A DNA stretch of 64,000 bases, from positions 26,596,545 through 26,660,544 of the forward strand of contig OZ018411.1 of assembly GCA_963969595.1 (NCBI GenBank), given 5' to 3'. Both the position numbers and the translations under genes were made by a program. Shown here one piece after another: positions 1 to 12,290 of this stretch. This DNA comes from Neckera pumila. Lineage: Eukaryota; Streptophyta; Bryopsida; Hypnales; Neckeraceae. The notes below the pieces were generated by a model. The model did no database searches and was not told the DNA's origin. It was given only the letters and a program-made list of their open reading frames with translations. The stretch's first letter is position 1, and each line of letters begins with the position of its first letter.

Positions 1-870
1 TATGGATGCCACCTCTCTTAAGATAGGGATTGAAACCAACCAGGGTTCTTATTGTGGGCGAAAGTTCAAACTATCTGAAATGTTTGAGCCTGTTTGACTT
101 CGTCGCTCCAAAACTGTGCCAATGTTGTGAAGGCTTGTGTCAAATACTATTCCAAAAATAACCTTGGTTGAAACTTGTCACATCACTAAAATACAAACAG
201 TCTAAGCTCCTAACAAAACATTCACAATCCACCCATATGGATGCCAGCTTTCTTAAGATAGGAATTGAAACCAACCAGGGTTCTTATTGTGGGCAAAAGT
301 TCAAACTATCTGAAATGTTTGAGCATGTTTGACTTTGTCGCTCCAAAATTGTGCCAATGTTGTGAAGGCTTGTGTCAAATACTATTCCAAAAATAACCTT
401 GGTTGAAACTTGTTACATCACTAAAATACAGACAGTCTAAGCTCCTGATAAAACATTCACAATCCACCCATATGGATGCCAGCTTTCTTAAGATAGGAAT
501 TGAAACCAACTAGGGTTCTTATTGTGGGTGAAAGTTCAAACTATCTGAAATGTTTGAGCCTGTTTGACTTTGTCACTCCAAAATTGCGCCAATGTTGTGA
601 AGGCTTGTGTAAATTACTATTCCAAAAATAACCTTGGTTGAAACTTGTCACATCACTAAAATACAGACAGTCTAAGCTCCTGACAAAACATTCACAATCC
701 ACCCATATGGATGCCGGCTCTCTTAAGATAGGGATTGAAACCAACCAAGGTTCTTATTGTGGGTGAAAGTTCAAATTACAGGACGGGATGTTTGAGCCTG
801 TTTGACTTTGTCGCCAATGTTAAGAAGGCTTGTGGCAAATACTGTTCCCAAAATAATCCCGGTTGAAACT
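1..870. repeat. 235-bp tandem satellite, about 3.7 units, running off the left edge
   Basis: The phrase TATGGATGCC recurs at 1, 236, 471 and 706, an exact 235-bp period. The first three units are nearly identical. The fourth diverges after about 770 and carries a small deletion, as expected at the edge of an array. The period is not a multiple of three and no frame stays open across units, so this is not a coding repeat. The array continues beyond the window start. Confidence 0.9.
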
Positions 871-2577
871 TGACAGTAATTGCTTTCTCAACATTCGTCG
901 ATGCACAGGACTACCGTCATCCGTCCGCCACAGTTCCAAGCTGATGAAAACTAGCATTCCCACTCCAATCTAGTCTACCTGGTGGATGGATTGCCGGCTC
1001 TCGGCTCCGTCTCTTCCAAAATAGGAGTAAAGTGAGTCAGTTCTTATTATCCCATTTCAAAAGTGCACCGCTTATCCTTGCCCTGCCTGTCATGGTGCCC
1101 AGAAATTCTCCCATTTCCAAAGTGCCCAGGAATTGAGTCGTCCCGGGCTCATCAGTCTCGAATTTGCAGAAAGAGATGCAGATTATGCTCCAAATGAGGA
1201 CTCGTGTGAAACTACTGAGCAGAATGACCGCCGGCTGCTCACGTACCTGTCTTTGGTGACCGAGCTTCCCCGCTTTCTGTTGCCTTCTCATCATGCTACG
1301 GCTGTGGCCTTTTTCTTTTCCTTTCTATTTGGTCACAAGTCGATCCCAACTGAAGGCCGGTGAAGGTGCTGTGGACGGACTTGGGGCTAATAATAATAGC
1401 TACTGTAAGTTAATCAAAAGTTCAAAACCTGGCTTGAATCTCTGTGCCAGCTAGTACCGGTAGTACTGTAGTGCTACCAAGTTAACTTTAGTGTTGGTTC
1501 TTCGGAACAGGACCGAGCTCGTGGTTTGGTGGTTCTCCGCCTGATGAGTTTGTCTGCTGTTCGGATCTTGTCGTGACGGACATGATGTCCAGACTACTAC
1601 AGTAGTGGCTGGCTCTGGACGGAAATGAAAAGCCGAAAAGGATGTGCGGTGGCCTTCATCAGTGGTCGACGACGTGGTGGCTGGCTTTCTGTTACAGTAC
1701 CAGTAAGCCTGGATTGAGGTGCGTCATGTCTGGCGTGGTTTGTCAGGAACAGAACCGCGTCCGTCGGTTGCAATGTACCTAAGTTAATGTCCCTCCTCTG
1801 TTCTTGGAAATTCCTCCTTGATGCTGGGAGATGCTGGGATTGAAGTTGGGGATGACAAAACTGAAGGAATGCCATTTAGGAGCCAGTGGCCTGACTGCAG
1901 GAGTGTTGAGTTGATGTGTCAGGAGGAGGATATTCTCAGTGGGATGGAAGAAACAGTAGCAGGAATGTTCATTATAGGATTTGAGCACCAATTTCCTTGG
2001 AATGGAATGGAATTTAGAGAGTCGAAATTGAGACATGCAACTACAGAAAGATCTGACTAAGGTGGAGATACCTATACCTGATCGAATAAGGAATTTCAGA
2101 ACAGACGATGAAGATATGGGGCAATGGAAATTTTTCTCATGTAGGACAATAATTGAAATATTGGGATTGTCAATTTTTCATAATTTTACTCCCAAAATTG
2201 GAATTATTATGAATTTTGGGAGTCAAAAAGTGTTCCGAATCCAAAGCCAATAAGCCTAGAGTCTTCCTATTCCGATCATAGAAGAACCACTTTGCCACCT
2301 AGTACTTCCTACTTCTTTTTCACTACTTCCTGTGCACTTCAGGACATGTGTGATGATCTCATGAGTCCCAACTTTGAAAAGGAGAAAAAAATGCATTCCA
2401 AACTTTGATTGAAAACACCAGCAACCAAATGCTCATGGAAGGAGGCCCTTACAATCCTTGTCTCTAAGGTAGAACCACCCATTCCAATTTTTTGTAGAAT
2501 TCCCATCTGACCAATTGATCATTGATGGGCTTCACCAGCAACCAATTGCACATAGAAGCCCGTCCTAAATAGAATTT
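871..2577. other. GC-richer single-copy stretch without a recognised gene
   Basis: Base composition is clearly less AT-rich than the flanks, especially at 900-1900. Short open frames exist on both strands (for example 1133-1363 plus and 1779-2036 minus). None has a recognisable domain or a convincing splice context, and they overlap one another. This could be a promoter, an untranslated region or an old gene remnant. No assignment is made. Confidence 0.3.
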
Positions 2578-2854
2578 ATTAGAGCATGGCTACCGAGGCG
2601 CACAAGAGGTGGCCTCAATGGCTCCAAACTGACCCTTGCAAAAATTTGCACCCCACCGTCACTCTTTCAACGCCAACTTTGTGAGCAACCACCTCAAAAA
2701 TTTGACCAGCCATGTAGCAAAAGGGGGCCTCTTTGGTGGTGCATGACTATAGAATGTGGAGAATCCCATGACAAACTTTGTCCAAACATGGCAACACGTG
2801 GTTGTTTTGGACTCGAGCCATGACCACTCAAGGGCCCGATCAAAATGCTCTAAT
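2578..2854. mobile_element. Small terminal-inverted-repeat element (about 277 bp)
   Basis: The left end reads ATTAGAGCAT and the right end ATGCTCTAAT, an exact 10-bp inverted repeat, and the flanking A/T bases extend the match slightly. The interior is non-coding. No target-site duplication could be defined, so the superfamily is open. The ATTAGAG start resembles that of the hairpin-ended family E (3894, 38918, 40742). Confidence 0.45.
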
Positions 2855-3869
2855 TTGCCAGATTGAATGCAATTGGGTGGCCATACTCTTATGTTTTAGG
2901 AAAGTTGCCTTTATAATGCCAAATTTGTGAAGTGAAAAGATTCCAAACTCTTTTTATATTGGCGTAAATTAATTCTTACATGACTCAAGAGACCATTTAG
3001 GATTTTTTTGATGATTTGGACATGCTCTATTGACTTCATAATTTGGAAGTTTGGCACAAAATATTTAGGATGAATGCTAATCATTATAATCTACATGTGA
3101 GATTTGTTTCACGTCATTCCCTGAAATATTGCAAAAATTAGAAGTTATTTTTTCAATGTCAAACCAAGTAGCAAAAAATATATTCTAAAAAGTATATACT
3201 TAAAGTATTTTTAAAATACTTTAAAGATCCTTAAGTATATACTTTAATTAATTTTTTAGATTGTATAGATTGATACCTATTCAAAGGCATTGAACTATTT
3301 AATTCTAAATAATGAAGTAAAAGTTATGAGGAGTTTTATTTTGAAGGCAATGAAGGTAAAAAAAAAAATGTAGTCATCTTTTGCACTCAATTTTGAAAAT
3401 TTTCAAATAAGCAATAAAATAAAGGATATTGATTGTTAACGAGAACATTTTTTACTTTTGGGATTAATAATTCTCAATTTATTATAAAAATTATTAGCAA
3501 TTTAGTTTTGTCTTTCATTTGGTACCACCTTCTCTTTTATAAGTTTTTTATAAATGAATACAAAAGTTTTTTTGGTAAATTTTTTCAATGTATTCCCAAC
3601 CCATTTTTCAACATATTGACTAAAATGCACAAATTAAAGGATATAAATTTTTTTTTCTAAAAATATTAAAAGACAAAACTTCAGCTTTTAGAAGGGCTAG
3701 AAAAGCCTATAGTTTGAAGTTTAGGCACATTGACCTTGCAATCGGTGAGGATATACTTAAAGGATCCTACATTTGAATTTGTAAAAAAATTAGTATAGAT
3801 GAAGATTTTAACCCGGATTTGGAGACAAGTATTTTGAAACAATTTTGGGCCTATAAACATGAAATAATT
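2855..3869. repeat. AT-rich dispersed repeat remnant (family C-like)
   Basis: The stretch from about 3060 to 3750 aligns by eye with 35900-36350. Both contain the series 'taatctayatgtgar...gtcattc...gcaaaaattagaagtt' in the same order. It is very AT-rich, with no gene. The open frame at 3433-3660 consists of low-complexity translation and is not considered real. Confidence 0.4.
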
Positions 3870-3893
3870 TTAACCCCTAAAGGCCCATAGTTC
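3870..3893. mobile_element. Broken TTAA-type terminus
   Basis: TTAACCCCTAAAGGCCCATA is a left end of the TTAA/CCCCTAAAGG group seen throughout the window. It is cut off after about 24 bp by the family E element that begins at 3894, so only the terminus is visible here. Confidence 0.5.
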
Positions 3894-4269
3894 CATTACA
3901 AAAAAATTCAGCCCCTTGGAGGGCCGTCGAAAGTTGACATGCCATGCTATTCTTTGCATGGCCAATCAACTTTGAAAATGCTCTTGGCGAGTAGTCAAAG
4001 TCTCTGACTGCTCGCCGGAGTAGTCAAGTTTTGCAGAATTTTTATTTTATTTATTTTTTATTTTATTTTAAAATTAAAATAATAATAATAATTATTATTA
4101 TTATTATTAATTTTTTATTCGGAATTCTAGGTTCCTGCGCTATTGCTGCTGCAGTTTCAGTAGGGCAGAAATAGGGGAAAAATGACTTTTTGAGCAAAAT
4201 AAAAGCAAATTTCAAGATACCTCAAGGGCTGTGGATCAGCCCTCAAGAGGCCTGAAATTTCCTCTAATG
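3894..4269 (+). mobile_element. Hairpin-ended repeat, family E copy 1
   Basis: Ends are CATTACAAAAAAATTCAG and CTGAAATTTCCTCTAATG. Just inside the left end is an inverted repeat around GACATGCCATGC...GCATGGC. In the middle is an AAT/ATT microsatellite (about 4076-4110). Near the right end is a second stem. The same order is seen at 38918-39330 and 40742-41152, and a part of it inverted at 60348-60550. It has no coding capacity. The superfamily is unknown because no clear target duplication is visible. Confidence 0.75.
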
Positions 4270-5514
4270 CACTCGAGGGATTATTTGAAGTTCAGAGAAG
4301 TTCTTATGAGTTGAAATTTTAATTAATTTTTTGAAGCTTTTTGAAAATATGTAGTTCTATAAGAGCTTCGTGAATATATAGATTTTGTTTCAATTTGATG
4401 CCGGGTGAAGAAATTATAGGTTATTTCAGGCAAATTTCAACTTAAAGGGCAGCCTGGGTTACAAATATTTGATTCATTGACTGAGGCCAAGTGCAAATGC
4501 ACATGCTGTGGGATAGGCAGCAGGTGAAGGGTTGGGAACAAATTCAATTACAAGACCCGTTGGGAACAAACTTAGATACCATGGCTGTAAGGCAGGGTCT
4601 ACAAAAAATAATTATTTTGAAAAAAGCCCCCCCAAAAAAATCGTTGAATTCAACAAAAATTAAATGATCAAGTTGTAAAGAAAAAAAAAATGTCCAAAAT
4701 GAACTCCAATTACCATCTAGCATCAAATCTTTTTTGATGCTAGTGTGAAAGACTTTGTATAGTAGAAGCCTCTGAAATTGTGCGGTCATTTTAAACCGTC
4801 CTATACATAGTGCAGAAATTGCGCACTTGCTTTTTTAAAAGAAGTGAAGGATAAAAAGTCTTTCCACCTGCGTTGTTTTAAGAACATGAGCAGTCCATAG
4901 GGGCTTGAAGTAAGTGCGGTTATGAACTCATGAAAATATTCTTAAAGAGCCATGACACAAATATTCGATTTCCAATGCATTGTAGACTAGTGTGGTGACT
5001 TGGCAAACTTTTTGACATAGGCACAAGAGCCATGTGCCATGCTCCGTATTTGGCATTCTTTGCGTGCTTTTCAAAACTTCAGTGAATAGGCTAACGCTTG
5101 TGTCAATTCATTTTTGAACTCATTCGCTCCATTGCAAGGCACATCACAATTCATGACAGATGCAGCCTATGCGCAACAATTATAGCACCCTATGCCCCTT
5201 TTCTTTGCAGGATTGTTGTTTATTCAAAATGACTCAAAAATTCACCCAAAAAAAGAAGTCAAATTCTTTTATTTTTTTCTACCTATGAAAAAAATTCCGA
5301 CATATTTGGCCAGACTCATCAATCAGCAAATCCGTTTTTCTCCTTAGGTGGGCAATTTCTGAGCCTTCTATCATACTTCATTGACATTTGGTGGGAGAGA
5401 AGGGTGAAGAAGTTGTTTTTATAATGAAATCTATTGTCCGTCATGAATCCTCAAAGGGTATGGGATAATTAGAAGATGAGAGCTTGACCACTCATTGTCA
5501 AAACATAAGAATTA
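4270..5514. other. Intergenic AT-rich sequence, no gene
   Basis: No gene was found. The minus open frame 4544-4789 is not recognisable and partly reflects homopolymer runs. A short perfect hairpin (stem CTAGCATCAAA, loop of five) lies at 4717-4743. Confidence 0.4.
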
Positions 5515-6270
5515 TGCTCAAAGTAAAATTTTAAACCTCATTTTGGCATAGTAGAATAGATTTTTCAAAACACTTTGAACTAAAAAAAGTTGAATAATCA
5601 AGCAAAATTTCATCTTCAAATACCCATTTGTGATTTTAGCCTCCCAAAAAAGATTACGGACAAAATTCAGAAAAGATGCTTGAAAATGTCAAAAAAAATG
5701 TCCCTTCCAACCCCTCTTTGAAATTTGTCTCTAACCCTAGGGCGCATGGCTAAAGACACTAAACTGTGCAAAATTACTCAAACAAAGTCAACATTTTCCT
5801 ACATAGGTTTGATAATATTTGGCTACAAGCTGAGTTCTTTGGTACATGATCCCACATGGAGATGAGTTGGAAAATGACTCTCCCCAAGTTGGGCCAATTT
5901 GATTGATCCATGTGGTGATCTGGCCCTTGTTGTTATGTTTTTTTTCTTTTTTCTTTTTAGTTGTCTGAAAAAAAAAATTATTGTCTATAACTTTTGATTG
6001 GAGGTTCTAAATCTCAAATGGATTTTTGGAGACAAAAATTAAATTGATTTTCCACATTAACAAAGTTCAATGCTTTTTGAAAAGAATTATTCTAGTATGC
6101 CTAAATGAGGTCTCAAATTCTACTCCAAATACAATTCCTTTTTTTGACTTAACTATGAGCAATTGAGCTCCTATTAATCCTAATTTACATATTCCACATA
6201 GGTTGTTTTACCTCCTACCACCCCACTTGTATAAAGAACTACTCTTCTCATCTTTAAATACACACCAAAT
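5515..6270. repeat. Diverged copy of the fold-back repeat seen at 58198-58680
   Basis: It shares phrases with the palindrome at 58198-58563: 'cctcatttnggnatagtaga', 'ttgattggagnnntnaaat', 'atgcctaaatgaggtctnaaat'. It also shares the flank at 58570-58680, containing 'cctaccaccccanntgtata' and 'ctactcttctca'. The arms at 5530-5700 and 5980-6120 are still recognisably inverted. The centre has diverged or been replaced. No coding sequence. Confidence 0.55.
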
Positions 6271-8495
6271 AAATTGGATTTTAAAAGTGGAGTGCCAAAA
6301 ATTAAGAATTTTTAGATGAATGTAATGTCAAATTTTTAGTAATTAATTTAAAAGTGCCAAATCTACTCTGGGAACTTTAATTAATTATTTGACGTCAATG
6401 TGGCGCCCTTGCCCTACAACTATAGAAGAAGACTAGGTTGGAAACAAACTCAATTACAAGACCTAGTGGATAAAGGAGGTCAACCTCATAGTTCTCAATG
6501 GAAGGGAACAGACCAGGAACATAGGTGAACCCATTTTCCAAAGGTTGTCTAAAACCTTTGCCGACATATTATTCACATAGTCCTTCTAAATTCAATAAGA
6601 AGTATAGGATTTGTTTTTTTCAAAAATAATTTTGAACTTGTAAAGCATTAGTATATCTTTCAATCTATTATTTCGATTTCCAAGTTTCAAAATTATGTGG
6701 TGTATTGTGAACTTTGGAATATTGTTGCATTGCAAGATTTTTTTGGATGTGCTCTACGTCTTTTTACGGCTTGAAATCTTTTGAAGACATGACCAACACC
6801 ATGTTGAATATGCTAAATTTTTTAATTCAAAACCCGTAGTGCATAAATTTGCCACAATCAATGGTCAAAGTCATCCGAAATTTGTCAAACATAGTGAAAA
6901 AATAAACAAAGTTATCCTTCAAATGCCTATATCTTTTAATCTTTACGGCCAAATGTCACAAAAATTTTACCACTTCTTCTTCTACAAGTGTACTATAAGA
7001 TCCTACAGTTAGATTTTCAAGGAAAACATTTTATTGAAAATTTTGATGAATGCAATAGAGCCATAGAGGGGCAATTTTGTGTGTTTTTTCATGTAAAAAT
7101 GGCCTTGGGCTTTTAGGTAACGGCTTAAAAGTTTGTTCTTCTTATGTCTCATATAATACTTCTAGGAATGAAGTGAGAGATGTACATCCCTTTGTTAAGA
7201 AAAAAACTAGAATTGTGAATTTTGTCCAATTTAAGGTTTTGTTTGTTGGCTCTTTGATTGAACAAGAAGATGCTTTGAATTGACACAAATTATTATGAGG
7301 AAGTTTGAGTTGTACCTTAGTTGAAAATCATGCCACTTTAAAGATTAAGAAATGAAATGAGATACAATCGTTCTTATTGATTGTACCCCATTCTAAGTTT
7401 TAAGTCCTATAAGGACATAGTCACTATCTCCTAGCAATAATTATGATTATGATTTTCAATGATTTTGATGCTTACTCATTTTTCATTAGATATTTTGTGC
7501 AATTGTGTTCAAGTTTAACCTTAAAGCATTTTGATATCCAAAAAGGGCATGACAAATAAAATTGAAGATTCACATCAGTCATCCATTTTTTCCCGAGTTC
7601 AAATATGAGTTTTGCTTTCATTGGTGAAGATAGTGAAACTATTAGTGACAACAATTGGAAGAGAAAAATGTAAGTATTGAAACATTTGTAATTCTGTGGA
7701 AATTCATAACAAATTCATACTTTGTCTTTAAAATTTATAATTTTAATTCTTTTGATGTGGGAAAAAAATTAATTTTACACGTGCCAACAGAAAACCAGTC
7801 ATTTTGCCTGTGATGGCCTGGTTTGCAATAATTCTTTTCAGAAGGTTATCTTTCCGCTAGCCATTCATTAACTAAAGTAGGAGGCTTGAATTGTGAGCGG
7901 GCATTTAGAACCGCGTTGTAGAATTGTCAGAAATAGTGCGGAGAGTTTCAAAAACGGATCACAGCGTGTTCAATGCGCTTTTTACTTTTTAACTATGTTT
8001 TAAATCTCTTTGAGTAAAATATACATTTGTATAGAGCTAAAATAAATGAAAGCATAATGTGGATCATTTTTTAAGAGCCAAAATTATACAAACATCCTAA
8101 GTTGAAGTGCTTTCTTCAAAGGTTGATTTTGATTGAAGATTGGTCCAGTCTATGAGCACCAATAGCTACCTACGCACCTTTCACTTTGAAAATTCATGAT
8201 TAATGCATTCTAAGTCAAAAACTTCCGATGAAAATTGTCAACGAATTGTTTCTCTTTTTTCTTTCTATCAAAAATATGTGAAAAATGTTACATTCTACTT
8301 ATTTTCCTAAAGAGGTCCATTATCCCTTAGATGGTGAGTTTATGAGCCTCCTACCTTAAAAGGTTATAAAAAAGTTGGATTCCTTTTTATTGTTTTTAAG
8401 GATACTGGTATCTTTTCTCATTCATAAATGTTTGCCAGGTGCTTGCAAAATGCAATACTGCCGGTGCATTTAAATTATCTAAGATGAATAAACAA
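6271..8495. other. Intergenic AT-rich sequence, no gene
   Basis: Nothing beyond short, unrecognised open frames (7077-7283 plus, 7472-7654 minus). No strong inverted or tandem repeats were noticed. It probably consists of old, diverged repeats. Confidence 0.35.
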
Positions 8496-8726
8496 TTAAT
8501 ATTTAAACAACAAGGAGGCCATTTTGTGGTCGATGGATGACAGATAATCAACCTATATAGGACAGAAGTGCAATTATTCATCCTCAAAATTTGTTGTGAA
8601 AAGAAGAAATATTCTACAGAAGCTTGACTTCCAATAGATACTTTTGAATTATTTAAAGTAGATGATGCCACACAATAATGAAAAAGGATGATTTCCAAGG
8701 TCACCCCTTCGTCTTTTAGGGGTTAA
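8496..8726. mobile_element. TTAA-type short element, family G copy 1 (231 bp)
   Basis: It aligns along its length with 17077-17306. Both contain 'ggacagaantgcaantattcatcct', 'ttgttgtgaaaag' and 'tgatttccanggncacc'. Both are bounded by TTAA, and the right end reads CTTTTAGGGGTTAA. The left end (TTAATATTTAAAC) is diverged. Size and ends mark it as a non-autonomous piggyBac-type element. Its right TTAA is shared with the next element. Confidence 0.7.
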
Positions 8727-9653
8727 CCCCTAAAGGACCAACATGCGTTTTTTGGCCGTATAGAAATTTTAGGCAGGTACGTGTGACTAGAGATATCCAT
8801 ATTTGAGGCTGAAATTTTAATAGAAGGTGGGGGCAAGGAATATCTTCATGTGTACCAAGTTTCATGACATTTCAAAATACGAGTCAAAAGTTGTGACCTG
8901 ATATGTTACTTTTTTTCATAACCGGGCAATTTAGACGGATCAGAAAAAATCATTTTTTCCGGAATTTTTTTTTGAAATTGGTTCTCTACTTTTATATATA
9001 CATAAAAAGCTTTGAGTCACTCCATTTCAATCAATGAGTCAAAAGTTATGAGGGTTTTTGGTTTGCGAGCAGTTATGGATTCTCTATTCTAAAAAAAACC
9101 CTTTAAAGTCGTTTATTTAACTCAATTTTTAATATTTTTGGAAAAAAATAAAATCTTAGGATGTAGAATGATTATTACAACATTACAACCGTTGGGATTG
9201 GCATTTTTAAATTCCATGATTAAATTTTTAACAATTTAGTATTTTGAGTCATTTTCTACTTCTTTCTACTTACTATTTTTTTCCTATATGTTGTACAATT
9301 CCAAATGATGTGAAATTTTTCATGCATATAGACAACTTGTTTAGGAAACTGGATTCACAGAAGCACCACCTTTATCGGCATTTTTTCATTGAAAAGTGAG
9401 CTTGCAAAGTGCAGCTGCCTGGTTTTTCGCAGGATTGAAAAAATGGTTTTCAAGACTTTTAATGCTTATATCTTATGATCCACACGGTGGAATTTTCTGA
9501 ATTTTTATCACATGTTTTCAAAAACCATGCTACAAGATCCTACGGTTACATGTGTCAAAAATTGTTTTTTTCCAAAAATTTGGTAGTTGTATTAGAAATG
9601 ACAGTTTTGGAGCGTTTTTGGTGATTACATAGTCATGAAACTTTAGGGGTTAA
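8723..9653 (-). mobile_element. TTAA-type element, family B2 copy 1 (931 bp)
   Basis: It starts TTAACCCCTAAAGGACCAA and ends CTTTAGGGGTTAA. Its interior is the reverse complement of 21531-22458, including 'tttatatatacnnnaaaagcttt', the 'ttactttttttcctatatgttgtacaatt' series and the subterminal block 'aaaactgtcatttcta'. It encodes nothing. It abuts family G copy 1 head to tail, sharing one TTAA. Confidence 0.85.
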
Positions 9654-9888
9654 GCTTAGAAGTTGGCAGCAAAAAGTATCCGAAAAAGACTCCAATCTAC
9701 TATTAGGATATCCTATCTGAAACCATCTACTGAACCCCTTTGGACGGATTCTTAGCTTAGCCATTGCTTTTTTTGCGTGCTCTTTTTTTGTTTTTTAAAC
9801 AATGAATTCCATTGCAAGCACGTCAAATACACAACAGTCAAGCCAAAGGCTGGACAAAGAAAAATGGAACTAGAAAAAATAAACTAAA
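9654..9888. other. Spacer between two TTAA elements
   Basis: A 235-bp non-repetitive spacer separating the B2 element from the A element. No gene is seen. Confidence 0.3.
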
Positions 9889-10793
9889 TTAACCCTTAAA
9901 GGCCCAAGGCCATTTTTTTGCCAAAAAACACCCAAAACTGTCATTTTTATAGCAAAGAGTAAAAAAAATTGTAAAATATTTTTTTTTGCACATCTAACCA
10001 CAGGATCTTACACCTAACTAATATGAAAATGTGTAAAAAAAATTTCAGAATTTTTGACCGCATAGAGTGCAAGATATCTGCGTTTAAAGTGAAAAAAACA
10101 AGTTTTTCAACACATTGTGGAACTAGGTTTTATGACTTTGAGCATTTTTAACTTAAATTTTTTGCACTACAGAGTTTTGAGCTTTAAATTCTTTAGAGTA
10201 GAGAATTGAATTGAGAGTCTTGGGGAAAAATATCCATAAAAAATTAATTTTCATTATAAAAAAAATTATTAAGTAGAAGTAGGTACAAGATAGAAGGAAA
10301 TCTAAAATATTAATATCTTTTATATAGAATTAAAAAGCACTAATTCCAATGGTGGGATTGTTCTAGCAAAGAAATTAAACCTTGTGGAATTTTCTTTTTT
10401 GAAAAATTGTAAAAATTGCATTCAAAAATGAATCCTACAAGTTATTTTTTTCAGAAAGATGCTCTAAGTGCCCGAAAAACAAGATTCTCCATAACTTTCT
10501 TATAAAAATCCCAAATGGAATGAATCAAAGATTTCCAGATAGAAAAAATATATAATCTACAAGAAAAAAAATTGCAAAATTTTTTTGCTACCCCTGAACA
10601 TTGTTTTTGAGCTTATTTGGGCATCACTTTTTTTCCCGGGCACCAATTGAAAAAAACTTAGATTCCTACTAAGCTTAGCAATTTTTCTATCTTCAAAAAA
10701 AGTTTCGGAAAATCACGACAAAAATTCAGCCCGTAGGTACCTGCCCGAAATCCCATTTGTCCTCCAAAAGGACAATGGGCCTTTAGGGGATAA
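9889..10793 (+). mobile_element. TTAA-type element, family A copy 1 (905 bp)
   Basis: The left end is TTAACCCTTAAAGGCCCAAG. The right end is GGGCCTTTAGGGGATAA, with the final TTAA mutated to ATAA. It matches 31134-32064 and 34514-35440 along its length, including the subterminal block CAAAACTGTCATTTTTATAG and a right subterminal hairpin (TTGTCC...GGACAA). It encodes nothing. Confidence 0.85.
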
Positions 10794-10843
10794 AATACAA
10801 AGAACAAACCTTGTCTATTCCAAACAATTGTACATGTATAGTA

Positions 10844-11338
10844 CTAAGGTGGGTGCATCCACACCTGTTCATTTACCACATTTTGACAATATTTTGACAA
10901 TATGTAGCGAAGGCTCAGATTTTCTTTCCAAACTATACTGCGTTCAGACATGACAACGGAATGAGGTACACGGACGAGAATGGGTGTGCCTACCTTACTG
11001 CTCCTATGAGCAATCACGGAGGAAAGAGTCCAGATCGTATTGAGCAAGTTGGAGGCAAGATTTAGCTCTTTGTTGGGCCTTAATTTGAGCTTCTCGCCCC
11101 ACATCGCATCGAGAAGGCCCTCCCATAAAGCAATTTGGGAAACTGCGTGCTTCTTCACGACACTTTGCAGCAAATTTGTAGTTGATAATTGATAAAATGT
11201 CATGAAGTCATAACATTCAGTAGCTTTCAGAGAGGCTGCCTTTCCCTCTCTACAGTCCTCATCCACGAAATTCATCCTCAAATAATTAATGTAAGCTTGA
11301 GTGTCATGATAGTGACAATACATTATGGTATGATCCAT
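10844..11338 (-). CDS. Unrecognised 164-residue open frame, possible gene fragment
   Basis: This open frame starts with ATG at 11338 and ends about 50 bp past the neighbouring family A element. Its composition is balanced (many K, L, N and E residues) and not low-complexity, and the frame is longer than expected in such AT-rich sequence, which is why it is listed. The centre, around residues 70-110, looks helical, with a WEGLLDAMW stretch. There is no signal peptide, membrane segment or cysteine motif, and I recognise no family. A pyrimidine-rich tract followed by AG just upstream on the minus strand could not be confirmed as an acceptor. It may be an exon of a degraded gene, a captured fragment in a mobile element, or chance. 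Confidence 0.35.
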   Translation of the reverse strand: MDHTIMYCHYHDTQAYINYLRMNFVDEDCREGKAASLKATECYDFMTFYQLSTTNLLQSVVKKHAVSQIALWEGLLDAMWGEKLKLRPNKELNLASNLLNTIWTLSSVIAHRSSKVGTPILVRVPHSVVMSERSIVWKENLSLRYILSKYCQNVVNEQVWMHPP

Positions 11339-11479
11339 TTTCTTTTGTTAATTTTAGGACCAGACATACAAATCAACAAATATTTGTAGATAAAGATGTC
11401 GGCAAAGAATCCAATGAGTAATGCATTACAACCATTTGTCATCTATAACATATTTTGGGTTTTCAAGTGAAAAAAAAAA

Positions 11480-11760
11480 CTCTATATATACACATGGTGT
11501 GGTAGGAGGTAGAACAACCCATGTGGGATAAACAAATTAAAATTTGTAGTTTCTCAAGCACTCATAGTTAAGTCAAAAACAAAGAATTGTGTTAAAAGTA
11601 GATTTTTAGACCTCATTTAGGCATAGTAAAATAACTTTTCTCAAAAAACTTTGAACTATTAAAAATTGGTGAATGAAGATAAGTTTCACTTCCAAAAATT
11701 CGTTTGGCATTTTGAATCTCCAGTCAAAAGACTATGGACACCTTTTGAGAGACTAATAAA
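11480..11760 (-). repeat. Single arm of the fold-back repeat family
   Basis: In reverse complement it matches one arm and the flank of the palindrome at 58198-58680. The phrases 'cctcatttaggcatagtaaa', 'ttggtgaatnaagataantttcac' and 'ggtggtaggaggtagaacaa' are shared, and the flank keeps 'tctatatatacacatggtgtgg'. Only one arm is present here. Confidence 0.6.
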
Positions 11761-12290
11761 TGAATAGACGTTTCTGTTCATAATTCTAATAGGTGCAAGA
11801 TAACGTATTGTCCTTGTACAGCACTCGACTACCGCAATAACAACAACTTTCAGGAGTTCAGTGGAAAGTACCGCAGCTGAGTTTTTAAATTCCATATCAG
11901 TGGCCATAGTCCTCTGACTCCTCACTCACCGTACCTGATTACTTTGTTTTGGTCACAATTTTATTCCAATACGAAAGGTAAGCTTAGCCAACAAGTCAAC
12001 AACATGCCAAGCAGACAGAGCCAAAGCTCCTGCTGGGCAATAAATGAGAAAAAGCACAATGAAACGTACCTGCCTGTTGTTTGTTTGGATAGAAAATGGT
12101 TTACATAAGCAGGCACAATGTTTCTTTTTGTTGTTTGTTTGGATAGAAAATGGTTCACATAAGCAGGCGCAATGTTTCTTTTTGTGTAATACAAGGCTAT
12201 GACTGTGGCCATAGTCTTACCGTCCCTCCAAAACTCCATGTCAATCATTGGCCATGGGAAACAGCCTTGTATCGCAAAAAAAAACACTTG
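11761..12290 (-). other. Possible exon remnants with a 54-bp in-frame tandem duplication
   Basis: Two minus open frames lie here. One (from about 11925) includes MATDMEFKNS, and the other (12287-11961) includes IDMEFWRDGK. Both carry the phrase MEF next to MAT, so they may be related segments. At about 12074-12181 a 54-bp unit (key phrase GGATAGAAAATGGTT, at 12087 and 12141) is duplicated, giving an 18-residue repeat containing PAYVNHFLSKQTT in that frame. No family is recognised and coding status is doubtful. Confidence 0.25.

Noticed and set aside
1..870. CRISPR-like regular repeats
   Set aside because: The 235-bp units are contiguous, with no short repeat/unique spacer alternation. The genome is eukaryotic.
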